Assembly (NCBI RefSeq): GCF_905475345.1
Contig: NC_066592.1
Coordinates: 5,091,001 to 5,155,000 of the forward strand
Source: Vespula vulgaris
Taxonomy: Eukaryota; Arthropoda; Insecta; Hymenoptera; Vespidae
Reading direction: 5' to 3'
Length of the DNA: 64,000 nucleotides
Shown here: positions 24,701-37,359 of the stretch, piece after piece
Layout of the letters: each line of letters begins with the position of its first letter
How positions within the stretch are numbered: position 1 is the stretch's first letter
The notes under the pieces: model-generated
What the model saw: the letters and a program-made list of their open reading frames with translations, nothing else
The model's database searches: none
Told to the model about the DNA's origin: nothing
Translations under genes and position numbers: made by a program

Positions 24701-27700
24701 CATGAAACATCTTGTCAAAGAAAAAAGGTCATCATTATCGTTAGAGATGCGAAATACTGAAGACGAAAAAATAAAAGGTTATGATAGAGAAGAATTCATG
24801 AATCAGTTAAATGCAATGTTAGATCCAACAGCTATCGTTGATATCACCAATTTACCTACAGATTTTATTCATCATTTAAGTGAAGTATTACAACTTGATG
24901 CCATACCATTAGAATCAAATGAAAATATTTTTAGTCACACTAATGATGAAGGTCAGAACAGTAATTCTAATGAAGAAGAAATATTAAATAATAATATCAT
25001 TCCAGAAGATATTAATTTTGAACAGATAAATAACAAGACAGACACAGAATATAATAATCAATCAAAAGATGAAGATGGTAGAATTACAGCTTCTATCATT
25101 GCAGAATCAAATATTAATGATAATAATATAGGTTCAGTTACAAGTTCTACTAAGGTCAGTGAAAACATAATATTAGATTCCAATGAAATATTTTCTAAGA
25201 CACCAGTTGAAACTGATGGTGTACAGATTATCAATAATGTACATATAGCAGAAAAAGATATTACACAAAAGAATGTTGAGAAAAGAAAACAACATTCACT
25301 ATTCAATGTGACTGATTTAGATGATATACTTTCAACTGTTACTGTAAAAGCAACAGGTGAATTAAAATCATCAGATTTGGATGAAAAATTAAAGCCTACA
25401 GTAAAAGCAAATAAAACATATGAAATAGCAAAAACCTCCATCCCCACTGAAACTATGTCAGTAAATACTACATCATTTACTTCTAAATCAAAAATTTTCG
25501 ATTCTACTAAACAACATGAACGTAATTCAGGAAATGAATATATTTCTAAATCTGAAAGGAATAATAGATGGGCTAGAAGAGAACGAGAAGGACCAGATGC
25601 TTTTAGGAATCTTACAAAGGAAGAATGGGAGGCAAAATATGGAAAACAAATAAGAAGTTTATCATCACATTCTTGTAAAACACAAATAAGTAGATATAGC
25701 AACAATACAAATTTAAAAAATACAAAATATAATAGAACTTTAAATTCAAAAAAATATCAATCTCCGCATTCATTTAAAACGAATAAAAGTTCTTTAAGTT
25801 ATAAAATCGCTTTTTCCAAAAGGGTGTCTGAGGAGGATAATGTAGAAAATGATTGTAATATGAGTAGTTCAAGTCAAAGTGAGACAGATGATACTAGCAC
25901 TAGTAGTGATAATAGAACACCATCTGACGTAACTAAGCTTCTTAAAGTAATTAAAGAAAAGGAAAAGATAGCTAAAAATAAATCATTAAATGAAACAATA
26001 AGGGATGAAGTAACAGCTGAGATACAGCGTAAATGGAATGAAGAAGGTAGGAAACGAAAATATCATAAAAAAAATAAAAGAAGAAAAGAAAAAAAATTAA
26101 AATATAAGAAAGGAAGAAAGAAAAAGAAAAGGAAAATATTTGAAAGCAGTTCTAATTCTGATAATGATCAAATTGATAGATCTAGCTTACTTACAGAAAT
26201 AGAAATTAAAAAAGAAACAAATGTTAAAGAAGAATCCAATGCTGCCTTAGAAAAAGGTATTGGACCTGATATACAGATGGCGAATAATATATGTTCTAAA
26301 AAGCAGGAGACTACCAAGACATTAATAGATAAGGAAGTAATTTTGGAAAATAAAGACAAATGTACAGTACAAGAGAGTAATAGAATTACATTAATCCCTA
26401 CTATAGTACAACTAAAAACAAAAGCACAATTAAAATTAATTCCAGAAGCATCAAAGTGCACAGAAGAAACAGAATTTATGAAAAACACTGCTGAAATAGT
26501 ACTAAATGTAAAATGTCATGAACAAAATAAGATGCCTATATTAAATAATGCAGATAAACAAAAAATAATTGAAAACACATTTGAAATAAATGAAGGATCA
26601 GAATGTTTAAATAATAAATTAATAAATATTACAGAAACACAGCATACTGTTCTTAATAATAATGATAATACAATTAAGAACTTAACTAATACATCTGCTA
26701 TGGAGGAACATCAAAAAGAAAAAATGTATCATTTAGGAAAAGAAGCATTGTCAGTAACTACTGTTCAAGAATCAAATACAGAAAGATTAATGGATAATAA
26801 AACAACATCTAAAAAGATAGACATAAAGGCATACAAAGCACGTGCATTACAACGAAAACTGGAAAATGAAGAGAAAATAAACGAGGAAAAAGCAGTAGTA
26901 AGTAATAAACAGACAATAAATAATGACATATTAAATGATAGTTTGTCAAAGTCTATGATAAATGAAAAAGAAAAACGAGATAATTACATTTTGCAGCAAA
27001 CTACGTCTCATGTAAATTTGAAGGATAAACATTCTATTACAACAACAGATAAAATATCTTCAGATTCTAGCAAATTTAAAAATATTAAATCAGAAGGAAG
27101 TAAGGAATTAAAATTAAAAAAGGAAAAGATAGAAAAAATAAAAAAGAAAAGTGAAATAAAAACAAAAATAAAAGAAGCAAAAGAAATATCAAGTTCTAAT
27201 CAGGGAAAAGTAAATAATACTTCTGATATTCTAAACTCATTCGGAAATGGAATTGAAAAAAATCAAATAAATGTTCAAGTTGATAAACATGAACATGCAC
27301 AATCTATCACTGATCATGTATTATTACCAGCAAATACAAAGTCTTCAACAGAAAAAATGTTTATTAAAAATGAAGAAATTCCTGCTAATGATATTATACT
27401 ATCAAAAAATGAATTGAAAAAAACATCAAATGAGAAAAATGAAAAAATTGTTAATGATATAAATAATGCTGAATCATTAATAGTAATTATAGATAAAGAT
27501 AAATGTATAGAAACATCAAAAACAATAAATATTAAAACGAAATCTATTAAAACAAAAGCTATAAGAACTTTAAGTAACATCCAAACTAAAAGCACAAATA
27601 AAGATCATAATCCATCTATTGTCAAGTATGATCAAAATAACTTAAAATCTAGAAGAAGAGCCACATCTACTTCTAATGAAATATCTATAGAACAAGAAAT

Positions 27701-30700
27701 CTACAACTTTTCAATTACAGAGGAATCTAATTCACAAAAAAATAAAAGTGAGAAACAATCCCAAGAAAACAAAAAACTTCGGGAATTATCACAATATAAT
27801 GAAAATATAGAAAATTCAGGAAAAAATGCATTGCAAAAAAATAAATGCATAGAAACTAAAATTGCTGAAAATGTCTCTGATTGTGTAGGATCTTCTACTG
27901 ATTTTCAATCAAGTTTGATCAATGAATGTCTTGTGCAAGATGAATCACAAAAGAATACGAAAATATCAGTAGATTGCACAAATATTACTAGTATAAATGT
28001 AATTTCTCAGAATGAACAAGATAGAAATTTGACAGGAGATACTACAACCATAAATCAGACTGGTCAAAAATTATTAGAGAATTCAGACAATCTCAAAATT
28101 GGAGAGAATATGATAAATTCTACATTAAATACGTATGGTGAAATGATCGATAATCAATATTTAATAAGAAATAAAATAAATTCGCCTGAAAGTATAGGTA
28201 GTCCATTTAAAGGGTTTGTTGCAGACCCTGTTGAATCTAGTAGCTGTCAACATATATTAGATTTAGAAGCAAAATATGCAGCTACTGTTAGCAAAGATAA
28301 CATTAGACATGATGAATATAAACAATTGCAATCATTTTGTAATGATAAATTCGATCGGCATAATTTAAATAATCAAGATACTTCGGCGTATGATAATAAT
28401 ATTAACAATAATTCTTTGAATGCAGTTGAACAATTAAATAAAGATGAAGGGACATTATCTTATGAAAAAAATTTCAAGAAGGATGACAATGCGACAGCTA
28501 TCCTAAACAATAATTTTAATTTATTAGACAATAAAAATAAAAAAAAAGAAATGACCAGTAAAAAATATTTACATAAATATACCAAAAATTTTACAAAAAA
28601 TGAGAATGATACAAATACACTTGAACAGTCTGAATACTCTATTGAAAATAACAAATCTTTACAATCAATAAATGTTGAAACAAATACTCAAAATGTATCC
28701 AATAAACAAGATGAAATATTTGTTGGATTAAATGAATGTGAAGAAAATGCAGAAATGGAAAAGTCAGATATTGATACTGTAAAAGATTCTTCAGTTAAGG
28801 AAAAACAATCATGCAAAAAAGACATTTTAGATTTTGTATCTATATCTGATATAAATATGTCAGACACAAATAATACAATAGCTTCTTCATTCAGTGGCAT
28901 ATCAAATAATACTTTGAACAATATAATTAACACTGACACTGATTCATCTTTAGCTTCACTAATTGATAGCAATGCAATTGAAAATAACAATGTAAATATG
29001 CCAAACCAGGATATAGCACAATCTGTTACTAATATAGACTCATGTGAAGAAGAAAGCACAAATGATAATAATTCATGCTCAAATAATGATGCTTATACTA
29101 ATTTTAATTCTAATTTACCTATATCTATATCTAGAGAGGGCTTTTGGAAATCGCCTACAAAGAAAACAACAAACAAATTAGAAATTCCAACGAAATCTTC
29201 TTTGAAAGAATCTAAAAATATTTTTACAGTTATGGATTCTGTTAAAGAAACTGTGAAATTGAAAAATCCTGATACAACAGTACATGCATATGATGATCAA
29301 AACATAGATCATTTTGTAATTGATCAAATATCTGAGAAAGAAAATATTGATAATGTGATTATTAATTCAGAGCAAAATAAATGTTCTCAAGATGTGCAGG
29401 TTGCATGTATATCTGATGATAAAGATACATATGACTGCCCAGATATAAATATATCTCAAACTGTTATAAATAATACAATACATGATGAAATTTTGATTCC
29501 ATCTAATCAAACTACTTTTATTAAAGAATTAGTAAATAATAACAAAAAACATAATCCTACTGTTGAATTAGAAAGAATAAGAGAAACAAATAAATCAATA
29601 ATAGATAAAATACAAAACAATGTAGACAAAAATGCAATTGATGAGGATCTAGATATAACTTCTTGCATAAAAACACAAAAGCAAAGTAAAAGAACAAGTA
29701 ATTTGCAAATGAAACGTGAAATAAAACATAAAAGTAATACTGTACATATTACAAACACAAATATAAAAGAAGAAATAATGGCTAGAATGATAGAAATAGA
29801 TTTGGAAATTCATAAATTGATGACAGAAAAAATGACCTTGTATCAAATGCTGGAAAGTGACTCTTTACTATTAAATAAACTTCCATTGACTAGTAATTTG
29901 GGATCTGAAATGAACAGAGAAAAAACAATGTCAGTAAGACTTCAAACATCACCTACTTTAATATCACAGACAATGCAAAATGCAGAGATAAGCTCTGTAG
30001 AGCATTCAGATTATATAATGAAATCAAATGCAAACAATGCATTATTCGAAATAAATCAAGATGAAATAGAATCAAGAATTATAAATATTGATGGGAATAA
30101 AGAAAAATCTTTATTGAGGGAAGAAAATATAAATATCACACAAAGTATTTCATCTCATAGTCCTAAAGATGGATTATTATTAGAATGCAGTGAAAGCTCA
30201 CAATCGTTATCGATATTTAAAGATGAAGATAAAATACAAGAGGATAATCAATTTAAAGAAAATCTGGATACATGCAATTCTATAAGAGAATCCTCAAAAA
30301 ATGTAATAAAAAGTACTTCATTAGAGAATATAACTTATTTTGAAAAAGAGAAGCATCTTTGTACATTACCAAGTAGTGTCACAAAATCATGTGATGAAAA
30401 TCAACAAGTAGGCGGTACATTACATGAGAGAAAAAAGCAAAAATCACAATCCCTTGAAGCATCTAAAGATAACACTTCAATACAAGCATCTTTAATATAT
30501 TCTGATGATAGTACTTGGGGATCTTTTGCACCATCATTTGAAGATATGGAAGAGAAGAAACATAATACTGGTCTTGCTCTTTTAGAGGAAACGTATAAAC
30601 GAGAAATGGCTGAAACTCGAAAATTAAAAGCAAATGCACGTAAAAAGAAAAAAAGAGAACTGAATAAATTTTTGAAAAGTGTAAACTACTTGACACCTGA

Positions 30701-33700
30701 AGAAGAAGAAATTCCCCTGAATACATTGTATATTAAAAAATTGCAACAAAAACGAGATCTACTTGATTCATTGGATGACAAGAGAGAAAATTCTACTATT
30801 GATAACTATGAAAATTCATTTGAATCCGCAAAAATTTGGGAACATGCAATAGAGGTAATAAATGCTGTTGCAGAAGATAGGGTGAAAGATTTGTATGTAG
30901 AAAAAAGTAAAGAGAATGGGAATGAAAATTTGATTACATCATCAAATAAAATAAGACAAAATACAGCTATTTGTAAAACTGAAATACTACTAAATTCAAA
31001 TAAATCTTTACAAAACTTAAATGAAACAGAACCTGCTTTCTCTTTGCTAAATTATGATCATGAGCAAAATTCTATTAAACATTCATCAAGTATTACAGAT
31101 AAGAATGTAATTCAGCAAAAGTTGAAACAAACAGAAAAAGAAGGGAATTCAATTAAAGATATTGATGTACAATCTATTGCAGTTTCTTATAATAATCCAG
31201 AAGTAAATTCTGCTATAGTGGATATGTCAAATCATGATAATATTAGTCAACAAAAAACTTCTTTGATTGATGAAAGATTTACTAATAATCATATTTCTAG
31301 TATATCTATTCTTACAGAAACTAATCAATTAAATATTTCAAATGAAAAATTGAATAAAGATCAAAATAATCATACATTACAAAAAAATTTAATACCAGAA
31401 AATATAAACAATTTTATAGAAGTGACAGAGAGGACTTTAAAAGGATCTGATAAGAAGGAAGATAGTTTAATAAATCAGGATACTACTGTTAATATTTCAA
31501 TATCTGATAAACTTAAATGTAACAACAAAACAGAAGAAAATATTAAACAAAACACTTGTTTGTTAAAAGATGAAGGAATAAAGATACCAAAAATCGTATA
31601 TGAAGCAGATGAAGTTATTTCTAATACATCTCAAATTAGTAATATTCAGGATAAAAAAACAGTCAAATGTAAAATCAGTAATAAAATACGAAGGAATTCA
31701 AAATCTACAGAGGATAATGTAAAATATATAGAACATGATAATACTAATTTAAATGGAGAAAGAGATTCACCTAAAGTTCTATGTAATTCTAAAGACATAT
31801 CTCCAATGCATCAAGAACTTGAGAATACATTATCTAATGTGAAACGAAATCGTAATTGTCAGAAATTACAAAGTAATAAGGATAAAAAATATACCAATCC
31901 TATAGAAAATGAATCATCTATCAATTATCAGTCATTCATATTGAAAGAGAATGTAATTGAACGATTTTCATCTAATGTTGATTCTGAAATATTAACACCT
32001 AAAATACGAGGTACCACGGTTAAAAGAAAAATACATAATCAATCAGAAATGATGAATTGCAAAGTAAGATTAGTTGATGTATTTAAATCAAATATATATC
32101 AACATACTCTAGAAAAATTTCATATAGATTCTGTTAAATCTCATATAACTATCTGTAAATCTACTTCAACAGAAGCTACAATAAATTCAACACATTTTGC
32201 TACATCATCTAAAACAAGAGAAGTAGAAATAAATAAATCAAAAGATATAAAAAAAGTTAAAAATATATCTGACAATGTGCAAGAACAAACTTCGAATTTA
32301 TGTCAGAAGCAAATAACAAAAACACATAGTACTTTGGATAATAAAAAAGAACTAAAATCTCATCATAAAGTAAATCCACTACTTACTGATGAACATTTAT
32401 CCTTGGAATCCAATAACAAAGTTATATCATTAACACCAGTAAAAACTGCTCCTTCAATTATGAAGATGTTGCCACAAGATGAAAAAGTAGATATTGAAAT
32501 TGTAGAAGAAAGAAAAAAAGATCAATATACCATTGATCCTCATCATGATGAGGAAATACCATTATCAGATGTAATTAAAGAAGATGAACAACCATTAAAA
32601 AGACAATATACAGTTCATAAAGGACCTATATTAGATATCCAGGTAAAAATGAAGATTGGATGGTTTTATTTTTTTCATTCTTTAAGTAATTTTTCAAAAA
32701 TGTGAACTAAAATAATTTATGTGTAATGAAAAGCCATAAAAAACTTTATTTAAGAAAAAAACATTGAATTATATATTTAAATAATATTTATAATAACAAA
32801 ATATATTTATAACATTTTATACATTTATATTTATAATAACAAAAATATTATAAATATTATATATTCTAGGTATTTGGTGATACATTTCTAGCAGCTAGTG
32901 AAGATGGTTCAATATATAGATACAGTCAAACATCTAATGGAATATTAAATATTTATAAAGGTCACAGATCAGCAGTTACGTGTTTGTATATCCACAAATC
33001 CAGTGGTGTTGATCATCCAAGGAACTGGGTATATTCAGGTTCTTTGGATGGAACTTTGCGTTGTTACAATATAAAGGTATAATAACTATGATCAATTATG
33101 CTTCAGTTATTATTATATTATTATATTTTATATATATATATATTCTTTCTTTTATTTTAGACTGGTGTACCAATTAATAATGTTGCAAATGTTGGAAGTC
33201 CTGTTCAGTGTATGGATCAAGCTTGGGGTATAATATTTATTGGTACTAAATCAGGACACGTTTCTCGTTTTCATATAAAGGTTTGTATGATATATTTTTT
33301 AATTTTAATTTGATAAAAATAAATATCTATTGTATTGTAATATATTATAATAATATATTATAATAATATTGCAATATATTATATATTATATAATGTTGTT
33401 TTTGTATTATAGTTTGGTATTATCAAAGGTGATAGCATACAATTTTCTGATAAATCTGTACTTGCTCTAAAAGCAACAAATGAAGGTCCACGAAGAGTTC
33501 TTATTGTAGCATCACGTAATCAACCAATAACAATACGAGATGCACAAAATGGATTGTTTCTTCGGACAATTTGTGGACAAAAAAATCATACCGTTTACAG
33601 TTTGATGCGAAATAACAACTTGATTTATTGTGGTACAAGTAGCACTTCGATACTTGTTTTCGATTTTACTGTTAGTATATAAAATTTGTAACTGCACACA

Positions 33701-34242
33701 ATATATTATTATATATAAAATTGTTATATTTATTTTTCTTATAGAACGGAGAGCAAAGAGTCCAATATGATGCAGGTGTAGGTATCGTTTGCATGCGCCT
33801 TTATCATAAACTTTTATTTGCTGGCTGTTATGATGGGAATATTTATATTTTTGATATTCAGGTAAGATCTTATTTAATTACAATTATATCTAAAATATGT
33901 AAAATTTGCTATATGAATTGTTTGATTACTTCTTTTTGTAGAATCATAAACTAATTTGTAGTATACCTGGACCAGGAAATATGTTATTGAGTATGGAAGT
34001 TGTTGACAATAAGGTATTTAAAATTGTGAAGATAATATTAATATTTTATAAATAATAAAATTATTTTTTGTATATATTACTTGTACAGCTATAGTTTTTA
34101 CATAAAGATGCATAAAAATATGAGAATTTATTTATTGTAGATCATAGCTGGTAGTAAAGACAAACGCCTGCATACATGGCAAATACCGAAGCAAGTACAA
34201 GTGGTATCTCGTGAAATGACAACAACAGAGTTGTATACATAA
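21759..34242 (+). CDS. ZNF106: Very large low-complexity protein with C-terminal WD40 propeller, ZNF106-like
   Basis: The first coding exon (21759-32642) is one uninterrupted frame of 3628 codons. It is followed by six short exons (32870-33076, 33161-33280, 33413-33670, 33745-33861, 33942-34013, 34141-34242), for about 3919 residues. The start is RG/proline-rich (FRGRGIEPRDIHPNGP). Most of the chain is Asn/Lys/Glu/Ser-rich and probably disordered, with a basic run near residue 1430-1455 (KKNKRRKEKKLKYKKGRKKKKRK, positions about 26068-26131). A conserved-looking segment lies near 24601-24900 (SWKNRIITRFLKMSKNDIRN, then AMLDPTAIVDITNLPTDFIH). A coiled-coil lies near 29776-29850. The C-terminal 290 residues give about seven WD-type blades (AASEDGSIYRY, YSGSLDGTLRCYNIK, IGTKSGHVSRF, FAGCYDGNIYIFDIQ, AGSKDKRLHTW). 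This resembles the propeller of ZNF106, an RNA-binding splicing-related protein. I see no C2H2 fingers, so orthology is probable, not certain. Confidence 0.7.
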
Positions 34243-34804
34243 ATCTAGTCTTATATTGAAGATACGCAAATACCTCCAAGAGTATTGATAGTATTGGTCT
34301 ATAATCTACTTCTTTGAAGCCTATGTACAGAACTTAATTATAAGTTAAACAATATACACATATTATGTGTATATTTAAAATTATAAATTTATGTTCGTAG
34401 ATAGATAGTGTACACACTGATTGCACATACGTATATTTATAAATAAATTTGTACAGAAATTAAATTATATACTATAGATATAATATAAGATTAGTCAATT
34501 TATAAGAAATTAAACAAATCTCTATTCTTTAAAAGTATTAAGAAAACAAGAAATTCTTGTATTTAATTAATATATATTGATATACAATGATTACTGATAT
34601 TGATATAGCAGTAATTAACTAAATTATAGTAACTTATAGTAAGTTAGTATGATATGGATGATATGGAAAATAAACCTCAAGTGCCTTGTGCACATTAGGA
34701 AATTCTTGTTTTCTCAAAACAAGGCAATTTTTGTTATTTTATTTTTTCTTATGAATACTTCTTAAAAATTCCAAAAATTATGCTTTATATTTTCATACAT
34801 TATG

Positions 34805-34828
34805 CACACACACACACACACACACACA
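34805..34828. repeat. (CA)n microsatellite
   Basis: Twelve CA units lie in the presumed 3' UTR of the ZNF106-like gene. Confidence 0.95.
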
Positions 34829-35899
34829 ATATATATATCTGTAATGCATTACATATTTTCGTACGAAAATCATTTTATTTGATTTAGACTTCATTTAAAG
34901 ATTAAATAGCATTTTATAACTAATTTTGTTTTGATTTATAATATATTTTGACTATATAAATTCGAGAAATTGCTATCATGTAATTACTACTATAATAAGT
35001 AGCTTTGATATGTTAATTATTGTAACATTAGATATGATATTAATGTTCACAAAAAGCAATTTTTATCTCACTACATAACGTGTCTATAACTAACATTGCT
35101 AGAAAAATGTGTTAAAAAATTATTTTCTGTTACGAGTAATTAAAAAGCTTTTTATTTTTTTTTTGCATTTGACATTTTTCAAATTATGAAAAAATTATTT
35201 TGTATGCCAAGCACATCTCATTTCGTTTTGTTTGGTTAAGTAAATGATTAAGTTTGATTAAATAAATTTAGTTTATTTAATTTAATTAAGATAATTTTAT
35301 TATGAATATTGTAAGAAAACAATAATATATAATATGTTTCACTCAGTCCAACAAATAGAAATTGTACTATTGTGCACATTTGTTCTATATATTTCTATAT
35401 ATTGTGATATTGGTTTTATTACGTTTTAAATATGAACGTATACATATTATTTTATTATTTGTTAAAATATGACTGCGTAAATTATAATGTGCCCATGTAT
35501 TTTATGTCGATGCACTTCATACACAATAGAACAGATTGTACTTATAAAATTAATTTTCAAATATACATTTTTTTAATGTGCATTACAAGAAATAATTACA
35601 TTATGTACTAAGTGTATATGTTTACTATGTATTGAATATTCGTTGTACGAAATAATAAAGAATTTTGTTTAAGTAAATTACAACCATGTACACTACAACT
35701 GTGTTGAAATTCATGAAATATAATAAAATATCACTGTATTGACAATTAATATTTATTTTCGTAAACATGAGGCAAACTTTAATTATCTCTAAGAATTCTT
35801 GTTAGATCAATATTGTATACGTACACACGTTTTACGTATGACATACAACGTCGTCTTTTCAATTTAATAATATATATCGCTATTGTTTTAATAATCTAC

Positions 35900-35932
35900 A
35901 TATATAAAAGAAAATATATTTCTTTTATATAT
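35900..35932. repeat. 14-bp inverted repeat with 5-nt loop upstream of ARL16
   Basis: The arms at 35900-35913 (ATATATAAAAGAAA) and 35919-35932 (TTTCTTTTATATAT) are perfect complements with a five-base spacer. They lie 66 bp before the ARL16 ATG, so they fall in its promoter or 5' leader. It could form a hairpin in RNA, or simply reflect AT-rich sequence. Confidence 0.8.
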
Positions 35933-35997
35933 ATATATATATATATTTATATAAAGTTACCATAAAGTTTTGATTATTTATAGAATAAATTATAAAC

Positions 35998-36631
35998 ATG
36001 TGTTTGTGTCTTGGTGCTTTAAAATCTGGTAAAACGCTCTTGTTGAAACGTCTTCAAGGTGACGAAATAGATGATGCAACTCATACAGTACAAACTAATG
36101 GTATCAATTTATTTACAGTAAAAAATGATACTGGTGAATTTGATATGATTATTAGAGAGATTGGTGGTAATATGGCACCAATATGGAAACATTACTTTGA
36201 CAAGGTAATCGTGAATGAGATTGCCACACATACATAATGCTTTATATACATAATATGTATATTGTGTGTATGTATGTTTATATTGTCATATACTTTCCAT
36301 TGTTTATTAGGTTTATAAATTAATTTATGTCGTGGATACCAGTAATCTTTGTCAAATTAGTGCAGCTGGTGTTTTATTGTACTCGGCATTAGTTGAGCCA
36401 AGATTAAAAAATATAAAAATTGCACTAATTTTAAACAAGATGGATCTTTCATATAGACAAATGAGAAATGAAGCTCTTCTAATGCTTCAATTTGCACGTT
36501 TGAAAAAAGAAATTACTCAAGAGATAAGTGTATTTGAAACTAGTGGAATAACAGGACAAGGTCTTGAGGACTTACGCAATTGGTTATTTGATCCATACAC
36601 TTTACAAATTGTAAAAAGTACTAAAAAGTAA
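35998..36631 (+). CDS. ARL16: ADP-ribosylation factor-like protein 16 (ARL16)
   Basis: Two exons (35998-36204 and 36311-36631) encode about 175 residues. The protein begins directly in the P-loop (MCLCLGALKSGKTLLLKRLQ), exactly as human ARL16 begins MCLLLGATGVGKT, which supports this ATG. The switch II region reads IIREIGGNMAPIWKHYF, with the typical GG but Asn-Met in place of common Arf residues. The guanine-specificity motif is NKMD in LILNKMDLS, and the chain ends TSGITGQGLEDLRNWLF. It lacks the Arf N-terminal amphipathic helix and Gly2. ARL16 is an atypical Arf-family GTPase linked to Golgi-to-cilium traffic in mammals. It converges on DDB1 downstream. Confidence 0.93.
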
Positions 36632-37359
36632 ATTATCGTAAAACAATGCTAAAAATCCTATCTCTAAATGGATGACTCTTTATTTACACTCAATCTTACA
36701 AATATGTAAATTTATTGTTATAATTCCATTTGGTGACTAAAACAGTCACTTTATTAAAACAATTTAGTAATAACACAAATATTTATACCATAGTACTTAT
36801 ACAGTTGAAAATTGTTAAATACTGTCTATTTACCCAAACAGTAGCAATCGTTAGTATGCCTTCAAACGATGTTGAATTAAGGGATAGTGAGAATAATAAA
36901 TGATAAAACATTGCAGTATAGTTGAATTTATGGAAATGTCACAAATATTTTTTTGTTCTGTTATAATAATTTATATTTGAAAATAATGTATATTATGATA
37001 AGAAGAAAAGAGAAAAAAAATAATAATATGAAATTTACTCAATTTATAGGAATCTATCAATACCATTCAGTGCTTGTAAAAATATGTAGCATTTATTAAA
37101 AATGCCAACATTTATCATAACTGCAAAACTTGTTAATTTCAGAGACATTTTCAGACACAGAAGCTTGTTTAATTATAATACTTTTTCTATTATTTAATGA
37201 AAACGTATATAATAATAAAAAAGTTCTCAAATAAATTCTATCCTTTAAGTAAGTGGAACTGTATTTACATTTTGTTCGTTTTAAATTTATCTTTTGGTAT
37301 ATTACCACATATATACGCTTTATATACCAGTGACTGCAAAAATCAGTCAAACAAGTTTT
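36632..37359. other. Convergent 3' flanks of ARL16 and DDB1
   Basis: About 730 bp of AT-rich sequence with no supported gene. Short ORFs at 37096-37457 overlap the DDB1 end in the wrong frame and are shadows. Confidence 0.6.

Larger units (their letters stand above)
34243..35997. other. Intergenic/3' UTR, ARL16 leader
   Basis: This AT-rich stretch follows the giant gene and probably holds its 3' UTR. It contains a CA microsatellite (34805-34828). Close to ARL16 there is an inverted repeat. No coding signal. Confidence 0.6.

Noticed and set aside
25058..25705. 215-codon antisense ORF within the giant exon
   Set aside because: It is a shadow of the real frame, as are the other antisense ORFs between 22.2 and 30.7 kb. 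Codon bias of the sense strand leaves the antisense open.
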